From: Sphingopyxis panaciterrulae
GTDB taxonomy: Bacteria > Pseudomonadota > Alphaproteobacteria > Sphingomonadales > Sphingomonadaceae
Length of the DNA: 64,000 bases
NCBI RefSeq assembly: GCF_014199295.1
Contig: NZ_JACIJH010000008.1
Span: 62,001-126,000, forward strand
Direction of reading: 5' to 3'
In this document: piece after piece, positions 49,367 to 61,068 of the stretch
Numbering within the stretch: position 1 is the stretch's first letter
Layout: each line of letters starts with the position of its first letter
The notes under the pieces: model-generated
The model's input: only the letters and a program-made list of their open reading frames with translations
Databases searched by the model: none
What the model was told of the DNA's origin: nothing
Made by a program: the position numbers and the translations under genes

Positions 49367-49392
49367 AGGTAATCTGCGCGGGATTCGGGTAA
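49367..49392 (-). promoter_or_regulatory. TTACCC operator pair before the sarcosine oxidase-like operon
   Basis: AGGTAATCT (49367) and GGGTAATCT (49387) repeat 20 bp apart on the plus strand, reading as ATTACCC and ATTACCT towards 49320. They fill the 73-bp gap after the phosphatase gene. Confidence 0.6.
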
Positions 49393-49393
49393 T

Positions 49394-50074
49394 CTAGCGG
49401 CGGGCGGTCGCCTCGATCAGCGCGGCGACGCCCGCGGGATCGTCCGCCAGCCGATCGTAGAGGTCGGGCGTCAGCGGCTCGCCGTAATCGCTTCGTACCG
49501 CGACCGCGGCGACGCCGGCGGCGCGCGCGGCCTGCATGTCGGGGCGGCCGTCGCCAACCATCCAGGCCTCGTCTGGCGCGACGCCAAGTCGGGCGAGCGC
49601 GGCGAGCAGCGGGTCGGGGGCGGGCTTGCGGGGCAGCGGGCCGTCGCCGCCGATGACGACGGGGATCGCCGCGTCCAATCCAAAATGGTCGAGGATCGTC
49701 CGCGCCATGGCTTCGGGCTTGTTGGTGACGCAGGCGAGCCGGATTTCGCGTGCTTCGCAGACGGCGACCAGCACCTCGACGCCGTCGATCAATCGCGTCC
49801 GGTCGATCAGCCGGGCGCGATAGGCGCCCATCATCGCCGCGGTCGCCGCCGCGAGGTCGGCCTCGGCCAGCGGGCGCCCCACGGCCGCGAAGCCACTTTC
49901 GACGAGCCGGGCGACGCCATGGCCAACGCGCTGCCTCACCGCCACTTCGTCGAGTGGCGGCAAGCCGTATGCGGCGAGGGTTTCCGCGAGTGCGCGGGCG
50001 ATGTCGGGCGCCGAATCGATCAGCGTGCCGTCGAGGTCGAGCAGCAGCGCGCGGGGGCGGGGAAGGGGGCTCAT
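49394..50074 (-). CDS. gph: Phosphoglycolate phosphatase-type HAD hydrolase
   Basis: A 226-residue HAD phosphatase. ALLLDLDGTLIDSAPDIARAL gives the nucleophile Asp (motif I), TNKPEAM the Thr (motif II), RKPAPDPLL the Lys (motif III) and MVGDGRPDMQAARAAG the Asp pair (motif IV). It matches Gph, which clears 2-phosphoglycolate; related HAD phosphatases act on other sugar phosphates. The gene ends only 1 base before the flavoprotein operator, marking the right border of the accessory region. Confidence 0.85.
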   Translation of the reverse strand: MSPLPRPRALLLDLDGTLIDSAPDIARALAETLAAYGLPPLDEVAVRQRVGHGVARLVESGFAAVGRPLAEADLAAATAAMMGAYRARLIDRTRLIDGVEVLVAVCEAREIRLACVTNKPEAMARTILDHFGLDAAIPVVIGGDGPLPRKPAPDPLLAALARLGVAPDEAWMVGDGRPDMQAARAAGVAAVAVRSDYGEPLTPDLYDRLADDPAGVAALIEATARR

Positions 50075-50246
50075 AGCGAAGGCCGTAACGGAAACTGTGG
50101 CTTTTTAGTCACTTATATCCCCTAAAATCCCGCATATCGGGGTGCCCGCGTTGACGCGGCGGGCCGGCGTATTAGAGCAGTCAGTCACCGGTAGAGCGAC
50201 CCCTCCTTAGGCCATCGGGCCAGGCTCGCCGGTATGGAGAGAGAAA

Positions 50247-52865
50247 ATGACGTTGCGCAACATTTTGTTGGGCGCCACGATGCTGTGCGCCGCGACCGCC
50301 CCCGCTTATGCCTTTGCCCAGGACGCCGCGCCCGCCGACGATGCGGCTGCGCCCGCCGAAAGCTATGATTATGGCAACGAGATCATCGTTACCGCCTCGA
50401 AGCGGTCGCAGACGCTGCAGGACACGCCGGTCGCGGTTTCGGTTACCTCGGCCGCCGACCTTCAGAATTCGCAGATCCGCGACCTGATCGACCTGCAATC
50501 CTCGGTTCCCAGCCTGCGCGTCGGCCAGCTCCAGTCGAGCGCCAACACCAATTTCATCATCCGCGGCTTCGGTAATGGCGCCAACAACGCCGGCATCGAG
50601 CCCTCGGTCGGCGTCTTCATCGACGGCGTTTATCGCTCGCGCTCGGCCGCCCAGGTCGGCGACCTGCCGAACGTCGAGCGGATCGAGGTGCTGCGCGGCC
50701 CGCAATCGACCCTGTTCGGCAAGAATGCCTCGGCCGGCGTCATCAGCATCATCACGCAGAAGCCGCAGTTCGACTTCGGCGGCTCGCTCGAGGCGAGCTA
50801 TGGCAATTATGACGCGATCGTCGTCAAGGGCGACGTCACCGGCCCGATCAGCGACACCGTCGCCTTCTCGATCGGCGGCAACTACAACCGCCGCGACGGC
50901 TATGCCCGCGACCTTCATCTCGATCAGGACGTCAACGACCGCAACCGTTGGGGCGTGCGCGGCCAGCTCCTGTTCGAACCGAGCGATGCGCTGTCGATCC
51001 GCCTGATCGGCGATTACGACAAGATCGACGAGAATTGCTGCATCGCGGCCAATATCGTCGCCGGCCCGACGATGGGCATCACCGACGCGCTGGTCGGCGG
51101 GCCGAGCGTCGATCGCGAAAACCCCTTCTCCTATGACGTCTACAATAATTTCCTGTCGGAGAACCGGATCAAGAATTACGGCGGATCGGCGCAGATCGAC
51201 TATGATCTGGGCAATATGGCGCTGACCTCGATCACTGCCTATCGCGAGGTGCGCTCCTTCGCCAACCAGGATTCGGACTTCACCGCCGCCGACCTGATCG
51301 GTCGCAAGAGCGACGACGTCGCGATCAACACCTTCACCCAGGAAGTGCGCCTCGCTTCCGATTTCGACGGCCCGGTCAATTTCCTGGTCGGAGGCTATTA
51401 TTTCAACGAGAAGATCGACCAGAAGAACCAGCTCTTCTTCGGCGACGATTTCCGCCCCTATGGCAATGCGCTGATCCAGGCCGCGAGCGGCGGTGCGCTC
51501 AACGTTCCGACGCTTGAGGCGGCGCTGGGTGCCCGTGACGGCGATCCGGCCCAATATATCGACAGCTTCTTCCGTTCGGGCGACGGGTTCGACGAGGCCT
51601 ATCGCCTCAAGAACACGTCATGGTCGATCTTCGGCACGCTCGATTTCGACATTACCGACCGGCTGACCTTCACCGTCGGCGCCAACTATACGCAGGATCG
51701 CAAGCGTTTCTCGACCGATGTGGTGAGTACCGATACTTTCTCGGCCATCGACCTCGATGCGCCGCAATATGCGCCGTTCCGCAACCAGTTGATCCTCGGC
51801 GGGGCGCTCCAGCAGGCGGGCGTCAACCCGAACGACCCTGCGGCGATCGCGGCCTTTGCGACCAACCCCGCGACGGCGGCGATCTTCCAGCAGTTCGTCG
51901 CCTTTGCGAATGCGAACGACAGCAATCCGGCGGCGAATCCGCTGAACGGGCTGAAGGCGTTCCAGTTCCTGCCGCCTTTCCTCAACGTGCCGAACGCGGT
52001 CGAACCCGGCAAGACGCACGACAAGGACCTCGCGTGGAGCGCGCGGCTGGCGTACGAGTTGACCGACACGGTCAACGTCTATGCGACCTATGCGACGGGC
52101 TTCAAGGCGAGCTCGATCAACCTGTCGCGCGACAGCCGCCCGCTCGCTTCGGACCTGCCGGCGATTGAGGCGGCCGGGCTGACGACGCCGAACCTCGTCG
52201 GCGGCACGCGCTTCGCGGGGCCGGAGGAATCCGAAGTCTATGAATTCGGGCTCAAGGGCCAATGGTCGGTCGCGGCGCTGAACCTCGCGGTGTTCAAGCA
52301 GTCGATCAAGGGGTTCCAGTCGAACATCTTCACCGGCACCGGCTTCGCGCTCGCCAATGCGGGCAAGCAGTCGACCTGGGGCGTCGAGTTCGACGGATCG
52401 GTGCGCCCGGTCGACGGGCTCAACCTGACGCTGGCGATGACGTGGCTCAATCCGAAATACGACAGCTTCGTCGGGTCGGCCTTCGGCGACATTTCGGGCA
52501 CCAAGCCGGCGGGCATTCCCGACCTGTCGGCGTCGATGGGCGCGACCTATACGCACCGGTTCGCGGACGACAGCCGCGCGATCTTCCACGTCGACTATCT
52601 CTATGAAAGCCCGACGCGGATGGTCGACGGCCTTCAGGGCTTCCCCGCCGGTTTCTCCGACCAGTTCAAGCGCACGGTGAATCAGCTCAACGCCTCCTTC
52701 ACCTTTGCGCTGTCGAACGGTCTCGAGCTTGGTGTGTGGGGCCGCAATCTTACCAATGCGCGCTATCTGACGACGATCTTCCCGGCCGTTGCCCAGTCGG
52801 GCAGCGTGTCGGGCTATCCCAGCCAGCCGCGCACCTATGGCGTGACCGGCCGCTTCAAATTCTGA
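50247..52865 (+). CDS. TonB-dependent receptor
   Basis: An 872-residue outer-membrane receptor. Signal MTLRNILLGATMLCAATAPA; TonB-box-like EIIVTASKRSQTLQDTPVAV; plug with FIIRGFGNGANNAG, VGVFIDGVYRSRS and RIEVLRGPQSTLFGKNASAGV; barrel ending GVTGRFKF. This is the CirA-like type that is expanded in sphingomonads, often for carbohydrate or aromatic solutes. GGAGAGAG precedes the ATG. It faces the next receptor across a shared terminator. The ligand is not predictable. Confidence 0.92.
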   Translation: MTLRNILLGATMLCAATAPAYAFAQDAAPADDAAAPAESYDYGNEIIVTASKRSQTLQDTPVAVSVTSAADLQNSQIRDLIDLQSSVPSLRVGQLQSSANTNFIIRGFGNGANNAGIEPSVGVFIDGVYRSRSAAQVGDLPNVERIEVLRGPQSTLFGKNASAGVISIITQKPQFDFGGSLEASYGNYDAIVVKGDVTGPISDTVAFSIGGNYNRRDGYARDLHLDQDVNDRNRWGVRGQLLFEPSDALSIRLIGDYDKIDENCCIAANIVAGPTMGITDALVGGPSVDRENPFSYDVYNNFLSENRIKNYGGSAQIDYDLGNMALTSITAYREVRSFANQDSDFTAADLIGRKSDDVAINTFTQEVRLASDFDGPVNFLVGGYYFNEKIDQKNQLFFGDDFRPYGNALIQAASGGALNVPTLEAALGARDGDPAQYIDSFFRSGDGFDEAYRLKNTSWSIFGTLDFDITDRLTFTVGANYTQDRKRFSTDVVSTDTFSAIDLDAPQYAPFRNQLILGGALQQAGVNPNDPAAIAAFATNPATAAIFQQFVAFANANDSNPAANPLNGLKAFQFLPPFLNVPNAVEPGKTHDKDLAWSARLAYELTDTVNVYATYATGFKASSINLSRDSRPLASDLPAIEAAGLTTPNLVGGTRFAGPEESEVYEFGLKGQWSVAALNLAVFKQSIKGFQSNIFTGTGFALANAGKQSTWGVEFDGSVRPVDGLNLTLAMTWLNPKYDSFVGSAFGDISGTKPAGIPDLSASMGATYTHRFADDSRAIFHVDYLYESPTRMVDGLQGFPAGFSDQFKRTVNQLNASFTFALSNGLELGVWGRNLTNARYLTTIFPAVAQSGSVSGYPSQPRTYGVTGRFKF

Positions 52866-52916
52866 CGCGGGCAGGGGCAGGGCGGCGCCGTCGCCCTGCC
52901 GGCCTTCGGGCAAAAG

Positions 52917-52952
52917 AAAACCCCGGCTTCTCGAAAGAGAGGCCGGGGTTTT
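52917..52952. terminator. Bidirectional rho-independent terminator
   Basis: AAAACCCCGGCTTCTC and GAGAGGCCGGGGTTTT pair over 16 positions with one mismatch and a GAAA loop. A T-run follows on each strand, serving the convergent receptors. Confidence 0.92.
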
Positions 52953-52979
52953 CCGTTTGGCGTTACTGCCGGTCCGTCG

Positions 52980-56027
<3,048 letters not shown>

Positions 56028-56463
56028 CTATATCCTCCCTTTTCCGGCCCGCGGGTGCGGGCCGCCCAAATGGTCAGTTTGCGGTAAGGGGAGGGGATGC
56101 GCCCGCGCGCGGCAGCGAGCATCGGCCCCGAAGGGCCGCTTGCCGGACCAAGTCCCACCTGCCAGCTACGCTGGTCATCGTCCTCTCCCACCGGCGTCGG
56201 GGATGAACGCCGGCCTCTCCGGATTACGGCCCGCTTGGGCGGGCTCTGTAAGGACTTTAGGGTGCGCCGACTTTACGAAAGCGTCAAGTCACTTGTTTTG
56301 CGGCGTAACCCGCAAGAAACCGCGCAAGTTCGGGGATGAAAAAAGTCCCGATTCCGCAACGTAAACTTGTGGGAGGGGTCGAAATTCTTGTTCGCGTGGG
56401 GTTGCGTATCGTGCCGATCGCCCCGACATGTGCGACATGAAAGCAACAGTGAAAGAGGGGGGC
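56028..56463. other. 436-bp divergent intergenic region with three hairpins
   Basis: Between the receptor (minus) and folE (plus). Three hairpins lie on the receptor side: 56123-56138, 56163-56175 (perfect CCAGC/GCTGG) and 56192-56214. They could be a structured receptor leader. I recognised no known riboswitch consensus and no gene. The folE side shows only an AGAGGGGGGC ribosome binding site. Confidence 0.4.
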
Positions 56464-57063
56464 ATGACGCACGACGCCGAGCTTGGGGAAGACGGCAAGA
56501 TCGTCGTTCCCGATCATGTCACGGCCGCGGTGCGGACGCTGATCGAGTGGGCCGGCGACGATCCGGCGCGCGAAGGGTTGCGCGACACGCCGAAGCGCGT
56601 CGCGCGCGCATGGAAGGAATATTGCCAGGGCTATGCCGAGGACCCGTCGGTGCATCTGTCGCGCACCTTCGAAGAGGTCGGCGGCTATGACGAGATCGTG
56701 CTGCTGCGCGACATTCCCTTTCAGTCGCACTGCGAGCATCATATGGCGCCGATCACCGGCAAGGCGTCGATCGCCTATCTGCCGAAGGACCGCGTCGTCG
56801 GCATTTCGAAACTCGCGCGCGTCCTCAACGGCTATGCGCGTCGTCTTCAGGTGCAGGAACGCCTGACGGCCGAGGTTGCGCAATGCATCTGGGACCATCT
56901 GCAACCGCAGGGCGTCGCGGTGGTGATCGACGCGCAGCACGGCTGCATGACCGGCCGCGGCGTCCGCACCCCCGGCGTCGGCATGGTGACGAGCCGCCTC
57001 CTCGGCTGCTTCCTTCACGACCAACTCAGCCGCAAGGAAGTGCTGAGCCTGATGGGCTATTGA
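56464..57063 (+). CDS. folE: GTP cyclohydrolase I
   Basis: A 199-residue homodecameric enzyme that converts GTP to 7,8-dihydroneopterin triphosphate, the first step of folate synthesis. FQSHCEHHMAPITGKASIAY has the zinc Cys/His and catalytic His; GISKLARVLNGYARRLQVQE and QHGCMTGRGVRTPG complete the site. The ATG at 56464 is chosen because AGAGGGGGGC is just upstream; Met codons at 56428 and 56437 would add up to 12 residues. Confidence 0.95.
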   Translation: MTHDAELGEDGKIVVPDHVTAAVRTLIEWAGDDPAREGLRDTPKRVARAWKEYCQGYAEDPSVHLSRTFEEVGGYDEIVLLRDIPFQSHCEHHMAPITGKASIAYLPKDRVVGISKLARVLNGYARRLQVQERLTAEVAQCIWDHLQPQGVAVVIDAQHGCMTGRGVRTPGVGMVTSRLLGCFLHDQLSRKEVLSLMGY

Positions 57064-57106
57064 TGGAATCGCGTGCCAGAACGGACCTAAACGACGCGCT
57101 GGAATG

Positions 57107-57145
57107 AAAAAGGCTCTGGAACCAAGAGGGTTCCAGAGCCTTTTT
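57107..57145. terminator. Bidirectional rho-independent terminator between folE and rplI
   Basis: AAAAAGGCTCTGGAACC and GGGTTCCAGAGCCTTTTT pair almost perfectly with a short loop and give T-runs on both strands. Confidence 0.95.
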
Positions 57146-57171
57146 CGTTTCTCGAAAGAAGGAAAGGGGCC

Positions 57172-57816
57172 TCAGGCCTCTTCGTTCTCCTCGCCGGCCT
57201 CGTCCGCGGCGGCTTCGCCTGCCTCGGCAACGGCTTCCGACGGGGACGTGCCCTCCTCGATCTCGTCCTCGCTGTCGGGTTCGAGCGCCAGCGCTGCTGC
57301 TGCGGCCTGTTCTTCCTCGAACATCGCGGCGATGACATCGATACCCTGTTTCTGCATCTCGGCCTCGTCGGGCGAGCGCGCGACGTTGACGCCGACGGTG
57401 AAGGCGACCTCGGGGTGCAGCTTCACCTTGACGTCGAACAGGCCGAGCGACTTGATCGGGCGTTCGAGTTCGACCATCGCCTTGGTGACGCCTTCGACGC
57501 CGTCCTCGGCCAGCGCGTCGACGATGTCGCGCACCGATACCGAGCCATAGAGCTGGCCGGTGTTCGACGCCTGGCGGATCAGGACGACCTGCTTGCCGTC
57601 GATGTCCTTGGCACGGCCTTCGGCGGCGGTGCGGCGTTCGGCGTTGTCGGACTCGATCTTCGCGCGGTTAGCTTCGAAGACCTTGCGGTTGGCGTCGTTC
57701 GCGCGCAGCGCCTTGTTGTTGGGCAACAGGAAATTGCGGGCAAAGCCGTTCTTGACGGTGACGACGTCGCCGATACCGCCCAGTTTCTCGATACGTTCGA
57801 GCAGGATGACTTCCAT
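57172..57816 (-). CDS. rplI: 50S ribosomal protein L9
   Basis: A 214-residue L9. The N-terminal domain MEVILLERIEKLGGIGDVV with GFARNFLLPNNKAL binds 23S rRNA. The C-terminal domain ends near residue 150 and is followed by an acidic tail rich in Glu and Ala (EEEQAAAAALALEPDSEDEI and beyond) of about 45 residues, longer than the usual 148-150-residue protein. It is last in the rpsF-rpsR-rplI operon. Confidence 0.97.
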   Translation of the reverse strand: MEVILLERIEKLGGIGDVVTVKNGFARNFLLPNNKALRANDANRKVFEANRAKIESDNAERRTAAEGRAKDIDGKQVVLIRQASNTGQLYGSVSVRDIVDALAEDGVEGVTKAMVELERPIKSLGLFDVKVKLHPEVAFTVGVNVARSPDEAEMQKQGIDVIAAMFEEEQAAAAALALEPDSEDEIEEGTSPSEAVAEAGEAAADEAGEENEEA

Positions 57817-57829
57817 CGAACCGCCCTCC

Positions 57830-58054
57830 TTACTTCACGATGTAGGGGAGCAGGCCGATGTGGCGAGCGCGCTTGATCGCCTTCGCCAGCTCGCGCTGCT
57901 TCTTGGTAGACACCGCGGTGATCCGCGACGGGACGATCTTGCCGCGCTCCGACAGGTAACCCTGAAGCAGGCGGACGTCCTTGTAATCAATGACCGGTGC
58001 GTCCTTCGCGCTGAAGGGGCAGGTCTTGCGGCGGCGGAAAAAGGGTCGTGCCAT
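57830..58054 (-). CDS. rpsR: 30S ribosomal protein S18
   Basis: A 74-residue S18 starting [20 protein letters not shown] with the conserved [19 protein letters not shown] and [19 protein letters not shown]. The ATG at 58054 has an AAGGAGCGCA ribosome binding site; a longer frame upstream overlaps the gap. S18 pairs with S6 on the 30S platform. Confidence 0.97.
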   Translation of the reverse strand: MARPFFRRRKTCPFSAKDAPVIDYKDVRLLQGYLSERGKIVPSRITAVSTKKQRELAKAIKRARHIGLLPYIVK

Positions 58055-58067
58055 TGTCTTGCGCTCC

Positions 58068-58427
58068 TTAATTCTCGCTGTCGCGGCCACGGCCGCCGCG
58101 GCGTTCCTGCTTGCGCATCATCACCGACGGACCCTTTTCGAGTTCGTCTACGCGGATGGTCAGCCAGCGGATGATATCTTCGTTGATCGCCGCCTGGCGT
58201 TCGATTTCGGCGACGGCTTCGCCCGGCGCTTCGACCGACAGCATCGCGTAATGACCCTTGCGGTTCTTCGCGATCTTGTAGGCGAGCTGCTTCAGGCCCC
58301 AGGTTTCGGTCTTGTGGACCGTGCCCTTATATTCGCCGATGACGTTGGTGACGGTTTCCGCCAGCGCATCGACCTGAGCCTGGCTCAGATCCTGACGCGC
58401 GATAAAGACATGCTCGTAAAACGGCAT
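58068..58427 (-). CDS. rpsF: 30S ribosomal protein S6
   Basis: A 119-residue S6: [20 protein letters not shown], then the [20 protein letters not shown] and [20 protein letters not shown] segments, and a basic tail [11 protein letters not shown]. It is first in the S6-S18-L9 operon. GAAGGAAGCGC precedes the ATG. Confidence 0.97.
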   Translation of the reverse strand: MPFYEHVFIARQDLSQAQVDALAETVTNVIGEYKGTVHKTETWGLKQLAYKIAKNRKGHYAMLSVEAPGEAVAEIERQAAINEDIIRWLTIRVDELEKGPSVMMRKQERRGGRGRDSEN

Positions 58428-58586
58428 GATTGCGCTTCCTTCGATTTGGCCGATCGCTGATTCCGCGCCGATCGCGAAACCCCTCCGGCTGTCGTCCGGC
58501 TTTGCCTATTCGTGCAAAGCAAACGGGGCGACCGGCACAAGGCCTCGCCCCGAATGCGGGCGCCTATACAGATTCGCAGGCGAAAA

Positions 58587-59975
58587 TCAAGCGCGATCCG
58601 CCAGCTTTTCCAGCAATTCCCGCCCGAACTCGGTGAGCGTATCGTCGCGCGCGCCGAGGATCAGGATGCGGTCGCCGGGCTTTGCTTCGTCCAGCATCGC
58701 GGCGCCGCATTCGGCGCGGGTCGTCAGATGCACCGCGTTGCCACCATCGCCGACGATATCGGCGACCAGTGCCTCGCTGCCGGTGCTGCGGTCGACGGTG
58801 CCGCCGAAATAGACGGGGTCGCTGACGAACAGCCGGTCGCCGGTGCGCATGCCCTGCGCGAAGCTCGCCGCCAGTTCCTTGCCCATCTGGCGGAGCGGTC
58901 CATAGCCGTGCGGCTGGAAGAAGAGCAGGGCGCGGCCTGGCAGTTCGGCGACTGCGGCGAGGGTTGCGGCGACCTTGTCGGGGTTGTGGGCGAAATCGTC
59001 GATGACGGTGACGCCGGCTGCCTGACCGAGCACTTCATAGCGGCGCGCGAGTCCCGCGAAGTCGGCAAGCGCGGCGACCGATTGCGCCACCGGGATGTTG
59101 ACCGCGCGCGCCGCGGCGATCGCGGCGAGGGCGTTCATCGCATTGTGGCGGCCCGGCATCCGCAGCCGGACGTCGTGACGATCACCGGCGAAATGGACGG
59201 TGAAGCGGCAGCCGTCGGCGCGCGGCTCGAAATCGCTGCCGCGTACCGCTGCTGCGTCCGAAAAGCCGAAGCGCAGGACCTTGCCGCCCGCGAGCAGCGG
59301 CGCGGATTCTGGATCGTCGGCGTTGACGACCGCGACCCGCGCCTTGTCCGCGAAATCGCCGAAAAGGCCGTGCAACTCGTCGAGGCTCTTGTGGTCGAGG
59401 CTGATGTTGGTGACCACCGCGACATCGGGGCGATAGAGCGCGATCGACCCGTCGCTTTCGTCGACCTCGCTGACGTAGGTGGTCGCGTCGCCGACGAGCG
59501 CGCTGGCGAAGGGGGTCGCCTCGTCGGCGAAATTGCGCATGACCGCGCCGTTCATCACCGTCGGCCGGGCGCCGGCGCGGTCGAGAATCCAGCCGATCAT
59601 GCCGGTCACGGTTGACTTGCCGCTCGTCCCGCCGATGCCGATCGCCCGCTCCGCCGCGTTGAACAGCGCGGCGTTGAGGTCGGCGCGCGTCAGGCGGAGC
59701 AGGCCGAGCGCGTTCGCCGCCGCGACGTCGGGCACGCTGTCCTCGACCGCCGCCGAGGCGACGAGCGTCTGGCCCGCTGCGACGCCGCTGCCGTCCTGCG
59801 GGAAGAGCGCGATGCCATGGCTTTCGATCGAGGCAAACTTGTCGGGCGAGCGTCCCTGATCGCGGCTGCGATCGGAGCCCGCGACGCGCGCGCCGCGCGC
59901 CGCGACGATCATCGCCAGCGGCAACATGCCGGAGCCGCCGATGCCGCAGAAGAAATAGGATTTGTTTTCGGCCAT
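58587..59975 (-). CDS. Mur ligase family protein, MurC-like
   Basis: A 462-residue ATP-dependent ligase. FFCGIGGSGMLPLAMIVAARG matches the MurC-type UDP-binding start, IGGTSGKSTVTGMIGWILD is the ATP loop, and PGRHNAMNALAAIAAA and VIDDFAHNPDKVAATLAAV are further Mur motifs. It is not in a division-wall cluster and lies divergent from an LD-carboxypeptidase, so it may serve peptidoglycan recycling (an Mpl-like role) rather than primary synthesis. A second murC elsewhere would support this. Confidence 0.82.
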   Translation of the reverse strand: MAENKSYFFCGIGGSGMLPLAMIVAARGARVAGSDRSRDQGRSPDKFASIESHGIALFPQDGSGVAAGQTLVASAAVEDSVPDVAAANALGLLRLTRADLNAALFNAAERAIGIGGTSGKSTVTGMIGWILDRAGARPTVMNGAVMRNFADEATPFASALVGDATTYVSEVDESDGSIALYRPDVAVVTNISLDHKSLDELHGLFGDFADKARVAVVNADDPESAPLLAGGKVLRFGFSDAAAVRGSDFEPRADGCRFTVHFAGDRHDVRLRMPGRHNAMNALAAIAAARAVNIPVAQSVAALADFAGLARRYEVLGQAAGVTVIDDFAHNPDKVAATLAAVAELPGRALLFFQPHGYGPLRQMGKELAASFAQGMRTGDRLFVSDPVYFGGTVDRSTGSEALVADIVGDGGNAVHLTTRAECGAAMLDEAKPGDRILILGARDDTLTEFGRELLEKLADRA

Positions 59976-60026
59976 GGCGGCGCGTTATGGCCTTGACGAA
60001 GGGTTTGCAACCGGCACCCATCGCGA

Positions 60027-60112
60027 ATTCCGTTCGTGTCGAGCGAAGTCGAGATACCCTGCGGGACGGCGCAAGGCCGGGGGCATCTCGCCTTCGCTCG
60101 ATGCGAATGGAT
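60027..60112. repeat. Imperfect inverted repeat (REP-like pair)
   Basis: 60027-60055 and 60085-60112 are inverted, diverged copies around CGTTCGTGTCGAGCGAAG. The left arm shares its core with the palindrome at 42177. Confidence 0.7.
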
Positions 60113-60131
60113 CTTGGGGTAGTTTTAAGTC

Positions 60132-60959
60132 ATGCGCATCGGAATCGTCGCCCCCTCGACCCCCATCCTCCCCGACGATGCCGAGGCCGTGCGCGCGATC
60201 GCGGCGCTCGGCTATCCGGGGGTGGAATTGATCTTCGACGAGCAATGTTTCGCCGTGCACGGCCATTTCGCCGGCGAGGACGGGCATCGCTTTGCCGCGC
60301 TGGTCGAGATGGCGAACCGGCCCGATATCGACGCCGTGTGGTTCGCGCGCGGCGGCTATGGGGCGTGCCGCATCGCGCAGGAGGCGGTCGCGGCGATGAC
60401 CGACGCGGCGCGCGGCAAGGCGTTCCTAGGCTATTCGGACCAGGGCAATCTGCTCGGCTGCCTCTATCGCGAAGGGTTTGATCATGTCGCGCACGGGCCG
60501 ATGGTCGCCGACATCCGCCGCGAAGGCGGCGATGCGGCGGTGACGCGCGCGCTCGACTGGCTCGTGGCGCGCGATCCGGCGGCGTGCGAGGGCGGCCTCC
60601 CGCACGGCGCGCGCCACGCCGCCTTCAACCTGATGACCCTGTCGATGCTGCTCGGCACTCCGCTCGAACCCGACCTGTCGGGCCACATCCTGTTGGTCGA
60701 GGAAGTGAGCGAATATCTCTATGCCTTCGACCGCGCCTTCTTTCACGTCGCCTCCTGCCTCGCACCGCGCGGACTGGCGGGGCTGCGGCTCGGGCGCGTC
60801 AGCGACGTACCCGAGAACGACCGCCCGTTCGGCGCCGAAGTCGAGGCAATCGCGCGCGACTGGTGCACCCGCACCGGCATCCCGTGGCTCGGCCGGGCGG
60901 ACATCGGCCACGACGCAGCGAACAAGGTCGTTCCCTTCGGCTTGCATCGCGCCGGGTGA
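60132..60959 (+). CDS. ldcA: LD-carboxypeptidase (peptidase S66)
   Basis: A 275-residue enzyme that removes the terminal D-Ala from murein tetrapeptides in recycling. MRIGIVAPSTPI, VWFARGGYGACRI, FLGYSDQGNLL (nucleophile Ser; the family usually has GFSD), ILLVEEVSEYLYAFDR (Glu) and RADIGHDAANKVVPFG (His) give the Ser-Glu-His set. No signal peptide, so cytoplasmic. Divergent from the MurC-like ligase. Confidence 0.88.
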   Translation: MRIGIVAPSTPILPDDAEAVRAIAALGYPGVELIFDEQCFAVHGHFAGEDGHRFAALVEMANRPDIDAVWFARGGYGACRIAQEAVAAMTDAARGKAFLGYSDQGNLLGCLYREGFDHVAHGPMVADIRREGGDAAVTRALDWLVARDPAACEGGLPHGARHAAFNLMTLSMLLGTPLEPDLSGHILLVEEVSEYLYAFDRAFFHVASCLAPRGLAGLRLGRVSDVPENDRPFGAEVEAIARDWCTRTGIPWLGRADIGHDAANKVVPFGLHRAG

Positions 60960-60984
60960 GCGAATAGGCGCGGCCATCGAAATC

Positions 60985-61054
60985 CGTCATCCCGGTGAAA
61001 GCCGGGATCGCTGGAGTCAGGACGCAACCGATCTCAGCTTGCGCTGGGATGACG
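60985..61054. repeat. Intergenic repeat with CGTCATCCC termini
   Basis: CGTCATCCC (60985-60993) and GGGATGACG (61046-61054) bound a 70-bp unit containing the hairpin CCCGGTGAAAGCCGGG. It lies just before fabD. Confidence 0.7.
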
Positions 61055-61068
61055 ATCAGGGGTTTGTC

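Noticed and set aside
48010..49392. A long open frame antisense to the sarcosine oxidase-like gene
   Set aside because: No recognisable motif, and the opposite strand encodes a well-conserved flavoprotein.
56100..56240. Possible cobalamin or TPP riboswitch before the large TonB receptor
   Set aside because: Hairpins are present, but neither the cobalamin core nor the TPP CTGAGA element could be found.
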